Assembly: GCA_963665395.2 (NCBI GenBank)
Contig: OY762251.1
Span: forward strand, 2,666,001-2,730,000
Source of the DNA: Bin87 sp963665395
GTDB lineage: Bacteria > Chloroflexota > Dehalococcoidia > Lucifugimonadales > UBA3495
Direction of reading: 5' to 3'
Length of the DNA: 64,000 nt
Shown: in pieces, positions 17,169 to 26,076 of the stretch
Layout of the letters: the number at the start of each line of letters is the position of its first letter
Position numbering within the stretch: position 1 is the first letter of the stretch
Position numbers and translations under genes: made by a program
The notes under the pieces: model-generated
Told to the model about the DNA's origin: nothing
What the model saw: the letters and a program-made list of their open reading frames with translations, nothing else
Databases searched by the model: none

Positions 17169-17699
17169 TCACGCAACCAGGGCCGCCCCGGCGACTTCGC
17201 GCAAATCCGGCCCGTTCAGTTTTCGGCCTTGCACCCCCATCAGGCGCAGGATGCGGCCGTCCTTGGTGATGCGGATGCGGTCCAGGGCATCCTGCCAGGG
17301 CGCCAGATAGTCGCAGGTGCCGTCGCCGTTCGGATCGTCGCCACCTTCCAGGCTCTCCCCGCTGGGCAGGCGCACCGCGATGACTGCGGACGGGTCGGCG
17401 GCCGGCGCCAGCATCATCACCGGCAGGTCGTCTTCCGCCAGGCCGGCCTGCTCCAGCAGGCCCTTTACGGTGGTCGAAACGCCGTGCATTCCGAAGATGA
17501 CCAGGTTAGCGAAGCTGGCGTCGCGCTGCTCGAACTCGGCGCGATAACGGCGGAAGATTTCATGGGATCCCGTGGCCTGGGGCTTTACCAGGAACAGGGC
17601 CATGGCCGGGAAACCGTCGCCGCCGATAGCGGCGCCCTTGAGGTCGTCCCGCCACCGCAGCAGTTTGTCGTGGTCGTGTTCGTCGTAGTGATGAGACAT
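17169..17699 (-). CDS. Hypothetical protein
   Basis: 176 aa from the ATG at 17699, preceded by GGGGGT; upstream in-frame codons overlap the PhnB-like gene and are not used. The protein begins with a His/Asp-rich stretch (SHHYDEHDHD) that could bind metal. It contains FPAMALFLVKPQATG and ASFANLVIFGMHGVSTTVKGLLEQAG, but I recognise no family. Only 2 nt separate it from the upstream gene, so they are cotranscribed. Confidence 0.7.
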   Translation of the reverse strand: MSHHYDEHDHDKLLRWRDDLKGAAIGGDGFPAMALFLVKPQATGSHEIFRRYRAEFEQRDASFANLVIFGMHGVSTTVKGLLEQAGLAEDDLPVMMLAPAADPSAVIAVRLPSGESLEGGDDPNGDGTCDYLAPWQDALDRIRITKDGRILRLMGVQGRKLNGPDLREVAGAALVA

Positions 17700-17701
17700 G
17701 G

Positions 17702-18172
17702 CTACCCCCGTGCGTCTGCGGCGGCGTCGAGCAATTGCTGAATGTCTATTTTGACCATGGTAATCAGGGCTTCCAGCGCCGACGCCGATACCGCTTCGTC
17801 TTCCATCAATTCCTGGAGAATCGTCGGAACTATCTGCCAGTGTACGCCGAACTTGTCCTGAATCCAGCCACACTGGATTGGGTTGCCGCCCTCGGCCAGA
17901 CGCTCCCAATAATGATCAATCTCTTCCTGCGTGTCGCAGTTGACGACAAAGGATATGGCCGGCGTGAACTCGAAAGGCGGGATGCCGTCGAAGGTGGTGA
18001 AGGGCTGGCCTTTCAAAACGAGAGACACCACGTCGCTGCCGGCGCCCGGCCCCGTGGGCAACGTGGTCACGCTGACGATGTGGGAATCCCGAAACGTGGA
18101 TACGTAGAAATCCGCGGCTTCCCGGGCGCAGCCGTCCAGCCAAATAAACGGTGTGATCTGCGATTCAACCAT
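17702..18172 (-). CDS. PhnB-like VOC protein (3-demethylubiquinone methyltransferase-like fold)
   Basis: 156 aa. Begins QITPFIWLDGCAREAADFYVSTF and contains TFDGIPPFEFTPAISFVVNC, EIDHYWERLAEGG and CGWIQDKFGVHWQIVP, the classic PhnB/YcgJ pattern. These are vicinal-oxygen-chelate folds whose biochemical role is mostly undefined; many members lack metal. The usual WC(G)W-DKFGVxWQ block is intact. Between a VOC gene upstream and a hypothetical gene downstream, all leftward. Confidence 0.9.
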   Translation of the reverse strand: MVESQITPFIWLDGCAREAADFYVSTFRDSHIVSVTTLPTGPGAGSDVVSLVLKGQPFTTFDGIPPFEFTPAISFVVNCDTQEEIDHYWERLAEGGNPIQCGWIQDKFGVHWQIVPTILQELMEDEAVSASALEALITMVKIDIQQLLDAAADARG

Positions 18173-18199
18173 GGGTGAATGTCCTGCCCACGGCGGGAT

Positions 18200-18655
18200 C
18201 TACCCGCCGGCGTCGAACTGGACCAGGATGCCGTCCGGGTCGTACACGTAAAAACTGCCGACCCGGCCCTCGGCGTTGGTCCACACCTCCATGGGCGCGG
18301 CCAGTTCCACGCCCTGGGCGGCCAGGTTTTCGGCCAGCGCCTTGGGATCCGGCACGCTGAAAGAGATGTGGCTGATGCCCACCTGGTCCAGCTTGATAGG
18401 CGCGCCGTCGGGATCTTCTCCGGGATGGCTGGTCATGGTCAGCGTGGGCTTGGCGCCGTCGGCATAGGCCAGGCGCACCTGCCGCCGGGTGGCGCGGTTG
18501 TGAGCGTACACGTGGGGCAGGCCGCCGGTGGTGGTGTCCTGGATGACGTCGCTGACGATGGACATACCCAGCTGGCCGCAATAGAACTGGAGGGACACGT
18601 CAAGGTCCCGCACGCAGATGGCGATGTGCGAGACGCCGGTTGCGTTCATGGGCAT
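18200..18655 (-). CDS. VOC family (glyoxalase/bleomycin-resistance fold) protein
   Basis: 151 aa. Starts GVSHIAICVRDLDVSLQFY and ends YVYDPDGILVQFDAGG, one two-module VOC unit with probable metal ligands His at SHIA, His in GISHISF and the final Gln/Asp region. Closely resembles the 160-aa VOC protein encoded at 19222-19704 (shared GGLPHVYAHNRATRRQ and KLDQVGISHISF), so the two arose by duplication. Substrate unknown; ring-cleaving dioxygenase, epimerase or glyoxalase activities all occur in this fold. Confidence 0.9.
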   Translation of the reverse strand: MPMNATGVSHIAICVRDLDVSLQFYCGQLGMSIVSDVIQDTTTGGLPHVYAHNRATRRQVRLAYADGAKPTLTMTSHPGEDPDGAPIKLDQVGISHISFSVPDPKALAENLAAQGVELAAPMEVWTNAEGRVGSFYVYDPDGILVQFDAGG

Positions 18656-18705
18656 GGTGGCTACTCCTTGCGAATAGATGCCGTTCTCAACACGTTTCGC
18701 AGCGG

Positions 18706-19161
18706 TTAGGTCGATTGCTCCGAGTTGTCCGACAGGTCTTGCCGGGGTTGTCCCTGAGCGCCGTCAGCATAGCCGATTTGGTAGCCTTGAGCACGACCTT
18801 CGGCAAAACCTGTCGCATGGCCTTCCTCCCGGCCCTCTTTCCGACCCTCCTCACGTAATCGTCGCCGGCGCCTCTCATTGGCCTCCCTAATCCAGTCTCC
18901 GATTGGCATTGCTATCTCCTTTACCTGCAACAACGACCAGGCAACGAACCCGGCGGCGACAAAACTGGCGCCAATCCCCAGCAGGATGCTGAACGCCACT
19001 GCGTCCGGCGTGTCGTCGGCGCGGTAGCGCAAAGTCAACCATACCGAAGTGGCCGAGCCGCCGGTTCCACCCAGCAGGGTCATCAGTTGGAACCAGCGCC
19101 GATCCTTGCTGTTGATTCCCCAGATGGTCTCGCGGTCGGCGCCGCGGTTATCCTCATTCAT
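18706..19161 (-). CDS. Two-pass membrane protein with charged Gly-rich tail
   Basis: 151 aa. Two predicted membrane helices (about residues 25-45 and 56-80), then an Arg/Glu-rich helix and a G-R-E-E-G type repeat tail (REEGRKEGREEGHATGF and onward). The tail style recurs in the membrane protein at 27622-28095. Not a recognised family. It sits between two paralogous VOC genes, apparently inserted in, or flanked by, their duplication. Confidence 0.65.
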   Translation of the reverse strand: MNEDNRGADRETIWGINSKDRRWFQLMTLLGGTGGSATSVWLTLRYRADDTPDAVAFSILLGIGASFVAAGFVAWSLLQVKEIAMPIGDWIREANERRRRRLREEGRKEGREEGHATGFAEGRAQGYQIGYADGAQGQPRQDLSDNSEQST

Positions 19162-19221
19162 TGTACCTTCCGGCGCGCCGCCGGGGAAATGGTAGCCTCG
19201 GATGCCTGAGGCGCCGGGCCG

Positions 19222-19704
19222 TCAGCCTCCGCCGCTGTCGAACTGCACCAGGATGCCGTCGGGGTCATAGACGAAGATGCTGGAGACTTCGCCGTTGGCG
19301 TTGGTGAAGCCGTCCATGGGGCCGGCCAGTTCCACGCCGGCCGCGATGAGCTCGTCGGCCAGCGCCTTCACGTCCGATACGGTGAAGGAGATATGGCTGA
19401 TGCCCACCTGGTCAAGTTTGATGGGGCCGCCGTCGGCGTCGTCGCCGGGGTGGCTGGTCATCACCAGGGTGGGTACGGCGCCTTCGCCGTAGGACAGAAC
19501 GGCCTGGCGTCGCGTGGCGCGATTGTGGGCGTACACGTGAGGGAGACCGCCCGTGGAAGTGTCCTGCACCCGGTCAACGGTTACGGTCATGCCCAGAATG
19601 TCGCGGTAAAACTTGAGCGATTCGTCCAGGTCGCGGACGCAGACGGCGATGTGGGAAACGCCGGAAGAGTGCATTGCGGAAGAGTGCATGGCGCTGGCCT
19701 CCAA
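19222..19704 (-). CDS. VOC family protein, paralogue
   Basis: 160 aa. GVSHIAVCVRDLDESLKFY opens the VOC fold and FVYDPDGILVQFDSGG closes it. Highly similar to the 18200-18655 product. The start region holds a tandem MHSSAMHSS repeat (a duplicated 15-nt unit), so translation may start at any of three ATGs; the shortest adds nothing before the fold. Same strand as its paralogue with a membrane-protein gene between. Confidence 0.9.
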   Translation of the reverse strand: MEASAMHSSAMHSSGVSHIAVCVRDLDESLKFYRDILGMTVTVDRVQDTSTGGLPHVYAHNRATRRQAVLSYGEGAVPTLVMTSHPGDDADGGPIKLDQVGISHISFTVSDVKALADELIAAGVELAGPMDGFTNANGEVSSIFVYDPDGILVQFDSGGG

Positions 19705-19747
19705 TCGGGCGGGGGTATGGGGATCGTCTCAATAACTGGCTGCAATG

Positions 19748-21166
19748 CTACTGCCGGTGATTGGCGATGTCAAAGTCACTGGAGCGGGCTGCTTGTTCGA
19801 CTCCACCCCAACCGTCCACCCTCTGCCAGATCAGGGCCAGCGCTCCCGCGCCCAGCAGCATGGCGCCCAAGTCGGTGGCCGGGAAAGACCACCACACTCC
19901 CCACACTCCGAAGGCGTGGGACAACGCAAACACCCAGGCCAGCAGCAGAATCACTCGCTGCGCCATGGTCAGCGCCACCGAAGGCCAGGCCCGGCCCAAC
20001 GCCTGGAAAGCGATGGAGCTGATGAACTCGATGCCGACTATAGGCAGGGCCAGCAATACGACGCGAAGGGCGTCGCCGGCCTCCGGGGGCAGGGCGTCGT
20101 CCTCGGCGAAAAGGCCAATTATTCGACCAGCCACCGGCATCAGCCCAGCAACGATTATGACCCCGACCACCGTCGCCCCCAGGCAGCTTTGCCAGATGGC
20201 TTGGCGCACGCGGTCATAGTTGCCCGCGCCGTAGTTGTAGGCCGCCAACGGCAGATAGGCCAGAGCCGCGCCGATGAACGGCGCCAGGGCGAACTCAAGA
20301 ACTGAGTTGACGACTCCGAACAGCGCGATATAAGCATCGCCCCCTTCGTAACGGCTGAGGATGTTGTTGATAACCACCACCACAATGGAACGGGCTATCT
20401 CGATGATGCAGATTGGCAACCCCAGCGTCACCACCTCCCAAAGCAAGCCAAACCTGGGCAGCAGAGCGTCGGCATTGACCCGCAGCGCGCTGCGCCCCGA
20501 CCAGTAGAACCAGGCGGTGTACAGAACCGCCAGACCCTGCGCCATCACCGTGGCCACTGCCGCTCCGGTGACGCCCCAGCCAAAAACCAGGATGAAAAGG
20601 GCATCCAGCAGGACGTTGACCATGGCGCTGCCGGCCAGTACCACCGTCGCCGGGATCGGTCGCCCTTCCGCCATGAACAAATTGTTGGCGGTGACCGCCA
20701 GCATGGACAACAGGCTGCCCGGCAGTATGACGGCCAGGTACTGACGGCAATATTCCGCCGTGTCCGCCGACGCGCCCATCATGCTTATCAACTGGTCAAT
20801 GCGGGCCAACCCAACCACAGTGGCGAGCAGGTATATCGGTACGAGAATGGCCAATGCCGCGCCAATGACCCGGGACGCCTGGGGAACGTCGCGGGCCCCC
20901 AAAGCGCGGGATATAACTGACATACCGCCCAGGCCGGTGAGCAATCCCAGCGCTACCGCCCCCATCTGCACCGGGAACGCCGCCGACAGCCCGCTCAACG
21001 CATCAACCCCGACCACATTTCCGACGAAGGCGCGGTCAACGATGCTGTACAGCGCCATCACGATGATGGCGAGCATGGGCGGGAAGGCCATCTGCAACAG
21101 GAGACGCCACATGGGAGCGCTGCCCATGGCGTCTGCCTGCCGTGTTGAACTTTCGAGAGTGGACAT
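19748..21166 (-). CDS. MATE family efflux transporter
   Basis: 472 aa, about 12 membrane helices in two six-helix halves (first about 25-240, second 250-460), the norrin/DinF-type MATE layout. Typical segments are GLLTGLGGMSVISRALGARD, MALYSIVDRAFVGN and LPICIIEIARSIVVV. Expected to export cationic or neutral compounds with Na+ or H+ exchange. Divergent from yebC with a 151-bp gap that should hold both promoters. Confidence 0.92.
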   Translation of the reverse strand: MSTLESSTRQADAMGSAPMWRLLLQMAFPPMLAIIVMALYSIVDRAFVGNVVGVDALSGLSAAFPVQMGAVALGLLTGLGGMSVISRALGARDVPQASRVIGAALAILVPIYLLATVVGLARIDQLISMMGASADTAEYCRQYLAVILPGSLLSMLAVTANNLFMAEGRPIPATVVLAGSAMVNVLLDALFILVFGWGVTGAAVATVMAQGLAVLYTAWFYWSGRSALRVNADALLPRFGLLWEVVTLGLPICIIEIARSIVVVVINNILSRYEGGDAYIALFGVVNSVLEFALAPFIGAALAYLPLAAYNYGAGNYDRVRQAIWQSCLGATVVGVIIVAGLMPVAGRIIGLFAEDDALPPEAGDALRVVLLALPIVGIEFISSIAFQALGRAWPSVALTMAQRVILLLAWVFALSHAFGVWGVWWSFPATDLGAMLLGAGALALIWQRVDGWGGVEQAARSSDFDIANHRQ

Positions 21167-21317
21167 TTCCGGTGAACCGGCCGTTTTGACCCGTCTGTTG
21201 GGCCGATGCTAAAATCTAACGACCGCGCATTATAAGAAACTCTGGATGCTATGGAGCATCCGCCTGAACGCAAGCCCGGACAATTTGACCGAGCGGGGGC
21301 ATTCAAGGAGGTGTCAG

Positions 21318-22085
21318 ATGTCGGGTCATTCCAAGTGGTCAACCATCAAGCGCGCCAAGGGCGCTGCCGACGCCAAGCGGGGCGCCCTGTTCACCAAGCT
21401 GGCGCGCAACATATCGCTGGCGGCTAAGGAGGGCGGAGGTGGCGACCCGGATATGAACTTCCGGCTCCGCATTGCCATTGACCAGGCCAGATCCAACAAT
21501 ATGCCCCAGGACAGCATCACCCGCGCCATCCGCCGGGCCACCGGCGAGGGCGGCGAGGGGATGGAAGACCTGGCCGAGGTTACCTACGAAGGCTACGGGC
21601 CCAGTGGCGGAGCCATCCTGGTGAAGGCCCTGACCACCAATCGCAACCGCACCGCTTCCGAAGTCCGTTCCGCATTCAACAAGGGCGGCGGCAACCTGGG
21701 CGAAGCCGGCTGCGTGGCGTGGAACTTCGACAGCCGGGGGGTCATCGTTTTGGAAATCGATGACGAATCGGCGGCCGAAGAACTCATTATGACTGCCATC
21801 GACGCCGAAGCTGACGACGTGAACTTCGAGGACGGCATCCTGGAAGTCTATACCGCGCCGGAGAACCTGCTATCGGTCAAATCGGCCCTGGAGAACGAGG
21901 GCGCGCAGCCATCCTCGGCGGATGTTGCCATGGTTCCCAAGACCGTCATCCCGTTGCAGGACCGGGCAGCGGAGCAGACCCTGCGCTTGCTGGACACTTT
22001 GGAAGAACTGGCCGACGTCCAGAAAGCCTATACCAACGCCGATTTCCCCGCCGAAGTGCTGGAACGCTACGGGTCGGCCGCCTGA
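21318..22085 (+). CDS. yebC: YebC/PmpR-family protein
   Basis: 255 aa from the ATG at 21318, with AAGGAGGTG directly upstream; the frame extends 24 codons further but without signal. The classic start SGHSKWSTIKRAKGAADAKRG and the segments NMPQDSITRAIRRATGEG and EGYGPSGGAILV are unmistakable. Members regulate gene expression and, in several bacteria, help ribosomes pass proline-rich stretches. Its stop overlaps the ruvC start (TGATG), a gene order (yebC-ruvC-ruvA) common in bacteria. Confidence 0.96.
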   Translation: MSGHSKWSTIKRAKGAADAKRGALFTKLARNISLAAKEGGGGDPDMNFRLRIAIDQARSNNMPQDSITRAIRRATGEGGEGMEDLAEVTYEGYGPSGGAILVKALTTNRNRTASEVRSAFNKGGGNLGEAGCVAWNFDSRGVIVLEIDDESAAEELIMTAIDAEADDVNFEDGILEVYTAPENLLSVKSALENEGAQPSSADVAMVPKTVIPLQDRAAEQTLRLLDTLEELADVQKAYTNADFPAEVLERYGSAA

Positions 22086-22615
22086 TGCGCGTCCTCGCTA
22101 TCGACCCCGGCACCCTGCGAATGGGGTACGGCGTCCTGGACGCCGCACCCGCCGGAGGCGGACCAGAGGCCGACGACTATGGCGTGGTCGCCCTGCCGGC
22201 GTCCATGCCCATCGAAAACCGCCTGTACCAACTGCACACCCACATTCTGAACATGATCCACGTGTTCCAGCCCGACGCCATCGCGGTTGAAGACCCCTTC
22301 GTGGGCCGGGGCGAGCGGGCCTTCGCCAAGTCGGCCCTGGCCATCGGGCAGGCCCAGGCGGTGGTGCTCATTGGCGCGGCCAGCCAGGGGGTGCCGGTGC
22401 ATCGCTATGCGCCGGCCACGGTGAAACGATCCGTGGCGGACTACGGCGGCGCCACCAAGGAGCAGGTGCAGCAGATAACCGCTTCCCTGCTCGGCTTGCG
22501 GGAAACGCCGGAATCCGATGCGGCGGACGCGCTGGCCGTTGGGTTGTGTTGTCTGCGGGAGATGGGGAGCGACGACCTGGCATCCCGCGAAATCGTCCCC
22601 GGCAAGGAATTATAA
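22085..22615 (+). CDS. ruvC: Crossover junction endodeoxyribonuclease RuvC
   Basis: 176 aa, normal length. The four acidic catalytic positions are visible: D in LAIDPGTLRMGYG, E in AIAVEDPFVG, and two Asp in ESDAADALAVG. It resolves Holliday junctions together with RuvAB. Starts on the A of the yebC stop and is followed 3 nt later by ruvA. Confidence 0.96.
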   Translation: MRVLAIDPGTLRMGYGVLDAAPAGGGPEADDYGVVALPASMPIENRLYQLHTHILNMIHVFQPDAIAVEDPFVGRGERAFAKSALAIGQAQAVVLIGAASQGVPVHRYAPATVKRSVADYGGATKEQVQQITASLLGLRETPESDAADALAVGLCCLREMGSDDLASREIVPGKEL

Positions 22616-22618
22616 GCA

Positions 22619-23206
22619 GTGCTGGTCGGCGTGCATGGCGCGCTGGAGGCCGTCGGCCCGGACTGGGTGAACGTACAGGTCGGCGGCATCACGCTACAGG
22701 TGTTCGTGCCGGCGTCGGCCATCGCTACCCTGGGCAGCGTCGGCGAGCCGGTCCGCCTCCATACCGTGCTCAGGATCCAGAACGAGCAGCCAACGCTGTA
22801 CGGCTTTCCCGATGCCGGCGCAGTGGAATTGTTCGGCGCGCTGACTGGCGTGTCCGGCGTGGGGCCGCGTTCCGCTTTGTCCATCCTGTCGGAACTTGGC
22901 GAGGACGGGTTCCGCAACGCGGTGGCGTCGGAAGACGTGGCTGCTCTGTCAAGGGCGCAGGGGGTGGGTGGGCGCATCGCCCGGCGGGTGGTGCTGGAAC
23001 TGCGCGGCAAGCTGCCCGATGCCGAGGCTGGATCGCCGGGCATCGCCGCCGTCGGAGGAACCGACGCCGAAGCCGTGGAGGCATTGACCGCCCTGGGTAT
23101 GCCGCTGGCGGACGCCCGGCAGGCCGTAGCGTCGCTGGAACTGCCGTCGGACGCCCCATTGGAAGACAAGATACGCCAGGCATTGCTGGCGGTGGGCGGC
23201 GGATGA
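22619..23206 (+). CDS. ruvA: Holliday junction branch migration protein RuvA
   Basis: 195 aa from a GTG start. Domain I starts LVGVHGALEAVGPDWVNVQVGG, the helix-hairpin-helix domain II holds LTGVSGVGPRSALSIL and VGGRIARRVVLELRGKL, and the flexible linker leads to a C-terminal RuvB-binding domain (ALTALGMPLADARQAV). Tetramer that binds junctions and recruits RuvB. ruvB itself is not adjacent here; a Uma2 nuclease gene follows. Confidence 0.95.
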   Translation: MLVGVHGALEAVGPDWVNVQVGGITLQVFVPASAIATLGSVGEPVRLHTVLRIQNEQPTLYGFPDAGAVELFGALTGVSGVGPRSALSILSELGEDGFRNAVASEDVAALSRAQGVGGRIARRVVLELRGKLPDAEAGSPGIAAVGGTDAEAVEALTALGMPLADARQAVASLELPSDAPLEDKIRQALLAVGGG

Positions 23207-23283
23207 GGCGGATGCCTTATAATGCGTGCGCCGGTTTGCCGGCGTCAACTTGAACTTGGTACACGCCTGAACGGGGTATAACC

Positions 23284-24054
23284 ATGACCACTGCAAAACC
23301 GCAAGCGTTGTCCACGGAACGGAACGTGTTCGACGGCATTTACTACCCGGATGAGGACGGTATTCCCTTGCCTGACGGACCGGAACAGGAAATCCATTTC
23401 GCCCGGGTTACGCCGGTGCTGCGGGCTTACCTGGAGCAGTATTACGACGTAATCGTGACCGGCGACACCTTCCTGTACTACGAGCGGGGCAACCGCAGAG
23501 CCGTGGTGGCGCCGGACTGCCATGTGACCTTCGGCGTCAGCCGGGAGGACATCCTTCCGCATAATTCCTATTTCACCTGGCACTTGGGCCGGGTTCCCGA
23601 CTTTGTGCTGGAGATTGGGTCGCCGAGTACGGCGCGGGCGGACTTGGGCCGGAAGCGGGACCTGTACGCCGCCATCGGCATCAGCGAATACTGGCGTTAC
23701 GATCCCTCACCGGACAGCCGGCACTACGGGGCGCCGCTGGTGGGTGAGCGGCTGGAGAACGGGCGGTACGTCCGCATCGAAGTCGCGCCGGGTCCGGACG
23801 GTATGTTGCGCGGCCACAGCCCGGCCCTGGGCATGGATTTGTGCTGGGACGACGGACGGCTGCGGTTTTACGATACGGTCCGCGGCGTGTGGGTGCCGGA
23901 CTACTACGATCTGCGGGAGGCGCACCAAGCGGCGGAAGCGGCCCGCCAGACGGCGCAAGACCGTCTCGCCGAGGAACAGGCCGCGCGACAAGCCGCGGAA
24001 GCGCGCATGGCCGAAATGGAAGCCGAGTTGCGCCGCCTCAGAGGCGAAGCATAA
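23284..24054 (+). CDS. Uma2 family (DUF820) endonuclease-like protein with coiled-coil tail
   Basis: 256 aa. Uma2 PD-(D/E)xK-type core with PDCHVTFGV, VPDFVLEIGSPST (acidic residues of the active site), RKRDLYAAIGISEYWRYDP. The last about 60 residues are a Glu/Ala/Arg coiled coil (EAHQAAEAARQTAQDR and on), common in Chloroflexi and cyanobacterial Uma2 proteins. The biological role of the family is unsettled; these genes are often multiplied. Lies between ruvA and uvrB, possibly inserted into a DNA repair cluster. Confidence 0.9.
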   Translation: MTTAKPQALSTERNVFDGIYYPDEDGIPLPDGPEQEIHFARVTPVLRAYLEQYYDVIVTGDTFLYYERGNRRAVVAPDCHVTFGVSREDILPHNSYFTWHLGRVPDFVLEIGSPSTARADLGRKRDLYAAIGISEYWRYDPSPDSRHYGAPLVGERLENGRYVRIEVAPGPDGMLRGHSPALGMDLCWDDGRLRFYDTVRGVWVPDYYDLREAHQAAEAARQTAQDRLAEEQAARQAAEARMAEMEAELRRLRGEA

Positions 24055-24066
24055 CGGGGAGGAACT

Positions 24067-26067
24067 ATGCCTGATTTTCAACTGGTAGCCGACTTCGGCA
24101 TGATGGGCGACCAGGAGCCGGCGGTGGCCCGCCTGTCGGAAGGCGTGCGCGAGGGTTTGAACTACCAGACCCTGCTGGGCGTCACCGGCAGCGGCAAGAC
24201 CTTCACCATGGCCAACATCGTCCAGGAGGTGCAGCGTCCCACCATCGTCATCGCCCACAACAAGACCCTGGCGGCGCAGCTGGCTACCGAGTTCAAGGAG
24301 TTCTTCCCTCACAACGCCGTGGAATATTTCGTTTCCTACTACGATTACTACCAGCCCGAAGCCTACATCCCGCGCAGCGATACCTACATCGAGAAGGACA
24401 GCAGCGTCAACGAGGAGCTGGACAAGCTGCGCCTGGCCGCCACCACGTCGCTGCTGACCCGACGGGACACGCTCATCGTCGCCTCGGTGTCCTGCATCTA
24501 CGGCCTGGGCGACCCGTCGGACTATTTTGAGATGGTGGCCCGCATCGAGGTGGGCGAGGAATACAACCGCCGGGCCCTGCTGCGTCAACTCATTGATATG
24601 CAGTACGAGCGCAACGATACCGACCTGGCCCGGGGGCGCTTCACCGTGCGCGGCGACACCCTGGAGATCGTGCCGGCCTACGAGGAATTCGCCGTGCGTA
24701 TCCAGTTCTTCGGCGACGAGGTGGAACGGATTCTCACCCTGGACACGCTGACCGGCGAGGTGCTCAACGAGCGGCAGGACTTTTCCGTCTATCCGGCCAA
24801 GCACTTCGTGACCAGCCGGGAGAAGCTGGACGCCGCTTTGATTGACATTGAAGCGGAGATGAAAGAACAAGTGGGTTGGTTCCACCAGCAGGGCAAGCTG
24901 CTGGAAGCCCAGCGCCTGGAACAGCGCACCCGCTACGACATGGAGATGCTGGACGAAACCGGCTTCTGCGCCGGCGTGGAGAACTACGCCCGTCACCTGT
25001 CTCGCCGTGAGGCCGGCAGCGCCCCGTGGACGCTGCTGGACTACTTCCCCGACGACTACCTGATGTTCGTTGACGAGTCTCACATGACGCTGCCCCAGGT
25101 GCGGGGGATGTACAACGGCGACATATCGCGGAAGACCACCCTGGTGGAATACGGCTTCCGCCTGCCCTCCGCCCTGGACAACCGGCCCCTCCACTTCCAG
25201 GAGTTTGAAGACCACATCAACCAGGTGGTGTACGTTTCAGCGACGCCGGGGCCGCTGGAAATGGAGCGCACCAGCGCCATCGTTGAACAGGTAATCCGGC
25301 CCACCGGCTTGCTGGATCCGACCATTGAGGTCAAGTCCACGGACGGCCAGATTGACGACCTGCTCCACGAGATCCGCAAGCGCGTTGACCTCCAGGAGCG
25401 GGCGCTGGTAACCACCCTCACCAAGCGCATGGCCGAGGAGCTCGCCGATTACCTGTCCGAAATGGGCATACGCAACCACTACCTGCACTCGGACATCGAG
25501 ACCCTGAACCGGGTGGAAATCCTGCGTGACCTGCGCTTGGGCATCTACGACGTGGTGGTGGGCATCAACCTGCTGCGGGAAGGGTTAGACCTGCCCGAAG
25601 TGAGCCTCGTCGCCATCCTGGACGCCGATAAGGAAGGCTATCTGCGGTCCACAACGTCGCTGATCCAGACCATCGGCCGCGCCGCCCGCCACGCCTCCGG
25701 CCACGTCATCATGTACGCCGACCGCATCACCGATTCCATGCAACGCTCCATTGACGAGACCTACCGCCGGCGCGGCATACAGGGCGCGCACAACGAGCGC
25801 CACGGCATCGAACCCCAGTCCATCCACAAAGCCGTGAAGGACATCACCGAGGGTCTGCGGGGCGTCGCCGAAACCAAAGCGGCCTACCAGGTAGCCCGCG
25901 AGGAGATGTCTCGAGACGATATGTACCGCGTCATCAAGGACCTGGAGTTCCAGATGAAGGAAGCCGCCCGCGCGCTGGAGTTCGAGAAGGCGGCCCACCT
26001 GCGCGACGAGATGCTGGAACTGAAGAAGATTATCGTAACCGAGGAGAAGATGCTCGCAGTGGGGTAG
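24067..26067 (+). CDS. uvrB: Excinuclease ABC subunit B
   Basis: 666 aa, normal size. Walker A GVTGSGKT at 38-45, the beta-hairpin YYDYYQPEAYIPRSDTYIEKD, DESH helicase motif (VDESHMTLPQ), motif VI with QTIGRAARH, and the C-terminal UVR motif (LEFEKAAHLRDEMLEL) that contacts UvrC. Damage-verifying component of nucleotide excision repair. GGAGGAAC ribosome site upstream, and 12 nt from the Uma2 stop. Confidence 0.98.
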   Translation: MPDFQLVADFGMMGDQEPAVARLSEGVREGLNYQTLLGVTGSGKTFTMANIVQEVQRPTIVIAHNKTLAAQLATEFKEFFPHNAVEYFVSYYDYYQPEAYIPRSDTYIEKDSSVNEELDKLRLAATTSLLTRRDTLIVASVSCIYGLGDPSDYFEMVARIEVGEEYNRRALLRQLIDMQYERNDTDLARGRFTVRGDTLEIVPAYEEFAVRIQFFGDEVERILTLDTLTGEVLNERQDFSVYPAKHFVTSREKLDAALIDIEAEMKEQVGWFHQQGKLLEAQRLEQRTRYDMEMLDETGFCAGVENYARHLSRREAGSAPWTLLDYFPDDYLMFVDESHMTLPQVRGMYNGDISRKTTLVEYGFRLPSALDNRPLHFQEFEDHINQVVYVSATPGPLEMERTSAIVEQVIRPTGLLDPTIEVKSTDGQIDDLLHEIRKRVDLQERALVTTLTKRMAEELADYLSEMGIRNHYLHSDIETLNRVEILRDLRLGIYDVVVGINLLREGLDLPEVSLVAILDADKEGYLRSTTSLIQTIGRAARHASGHVIMYADRITDSMQRSIDETYRRRGIQGAHNERHGIEPQSIHKAVKDITEGLRGVAETKAAYQVAREEMSRDDMYRVIKDLEFQMKEAARALEFEKAAHLRDEMLELKKIIVTEEKMLAVG

Positions 26068-26076
26068 GCGTGCGCC

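Noticed and set aside
24067..25215. 502-aa ORF opposite uvrB and the Uma2 gene (23707-25215)
   Set aside because: Spans two supported genes on the opposite strand with no motif; a typical high-GC shadow frame.
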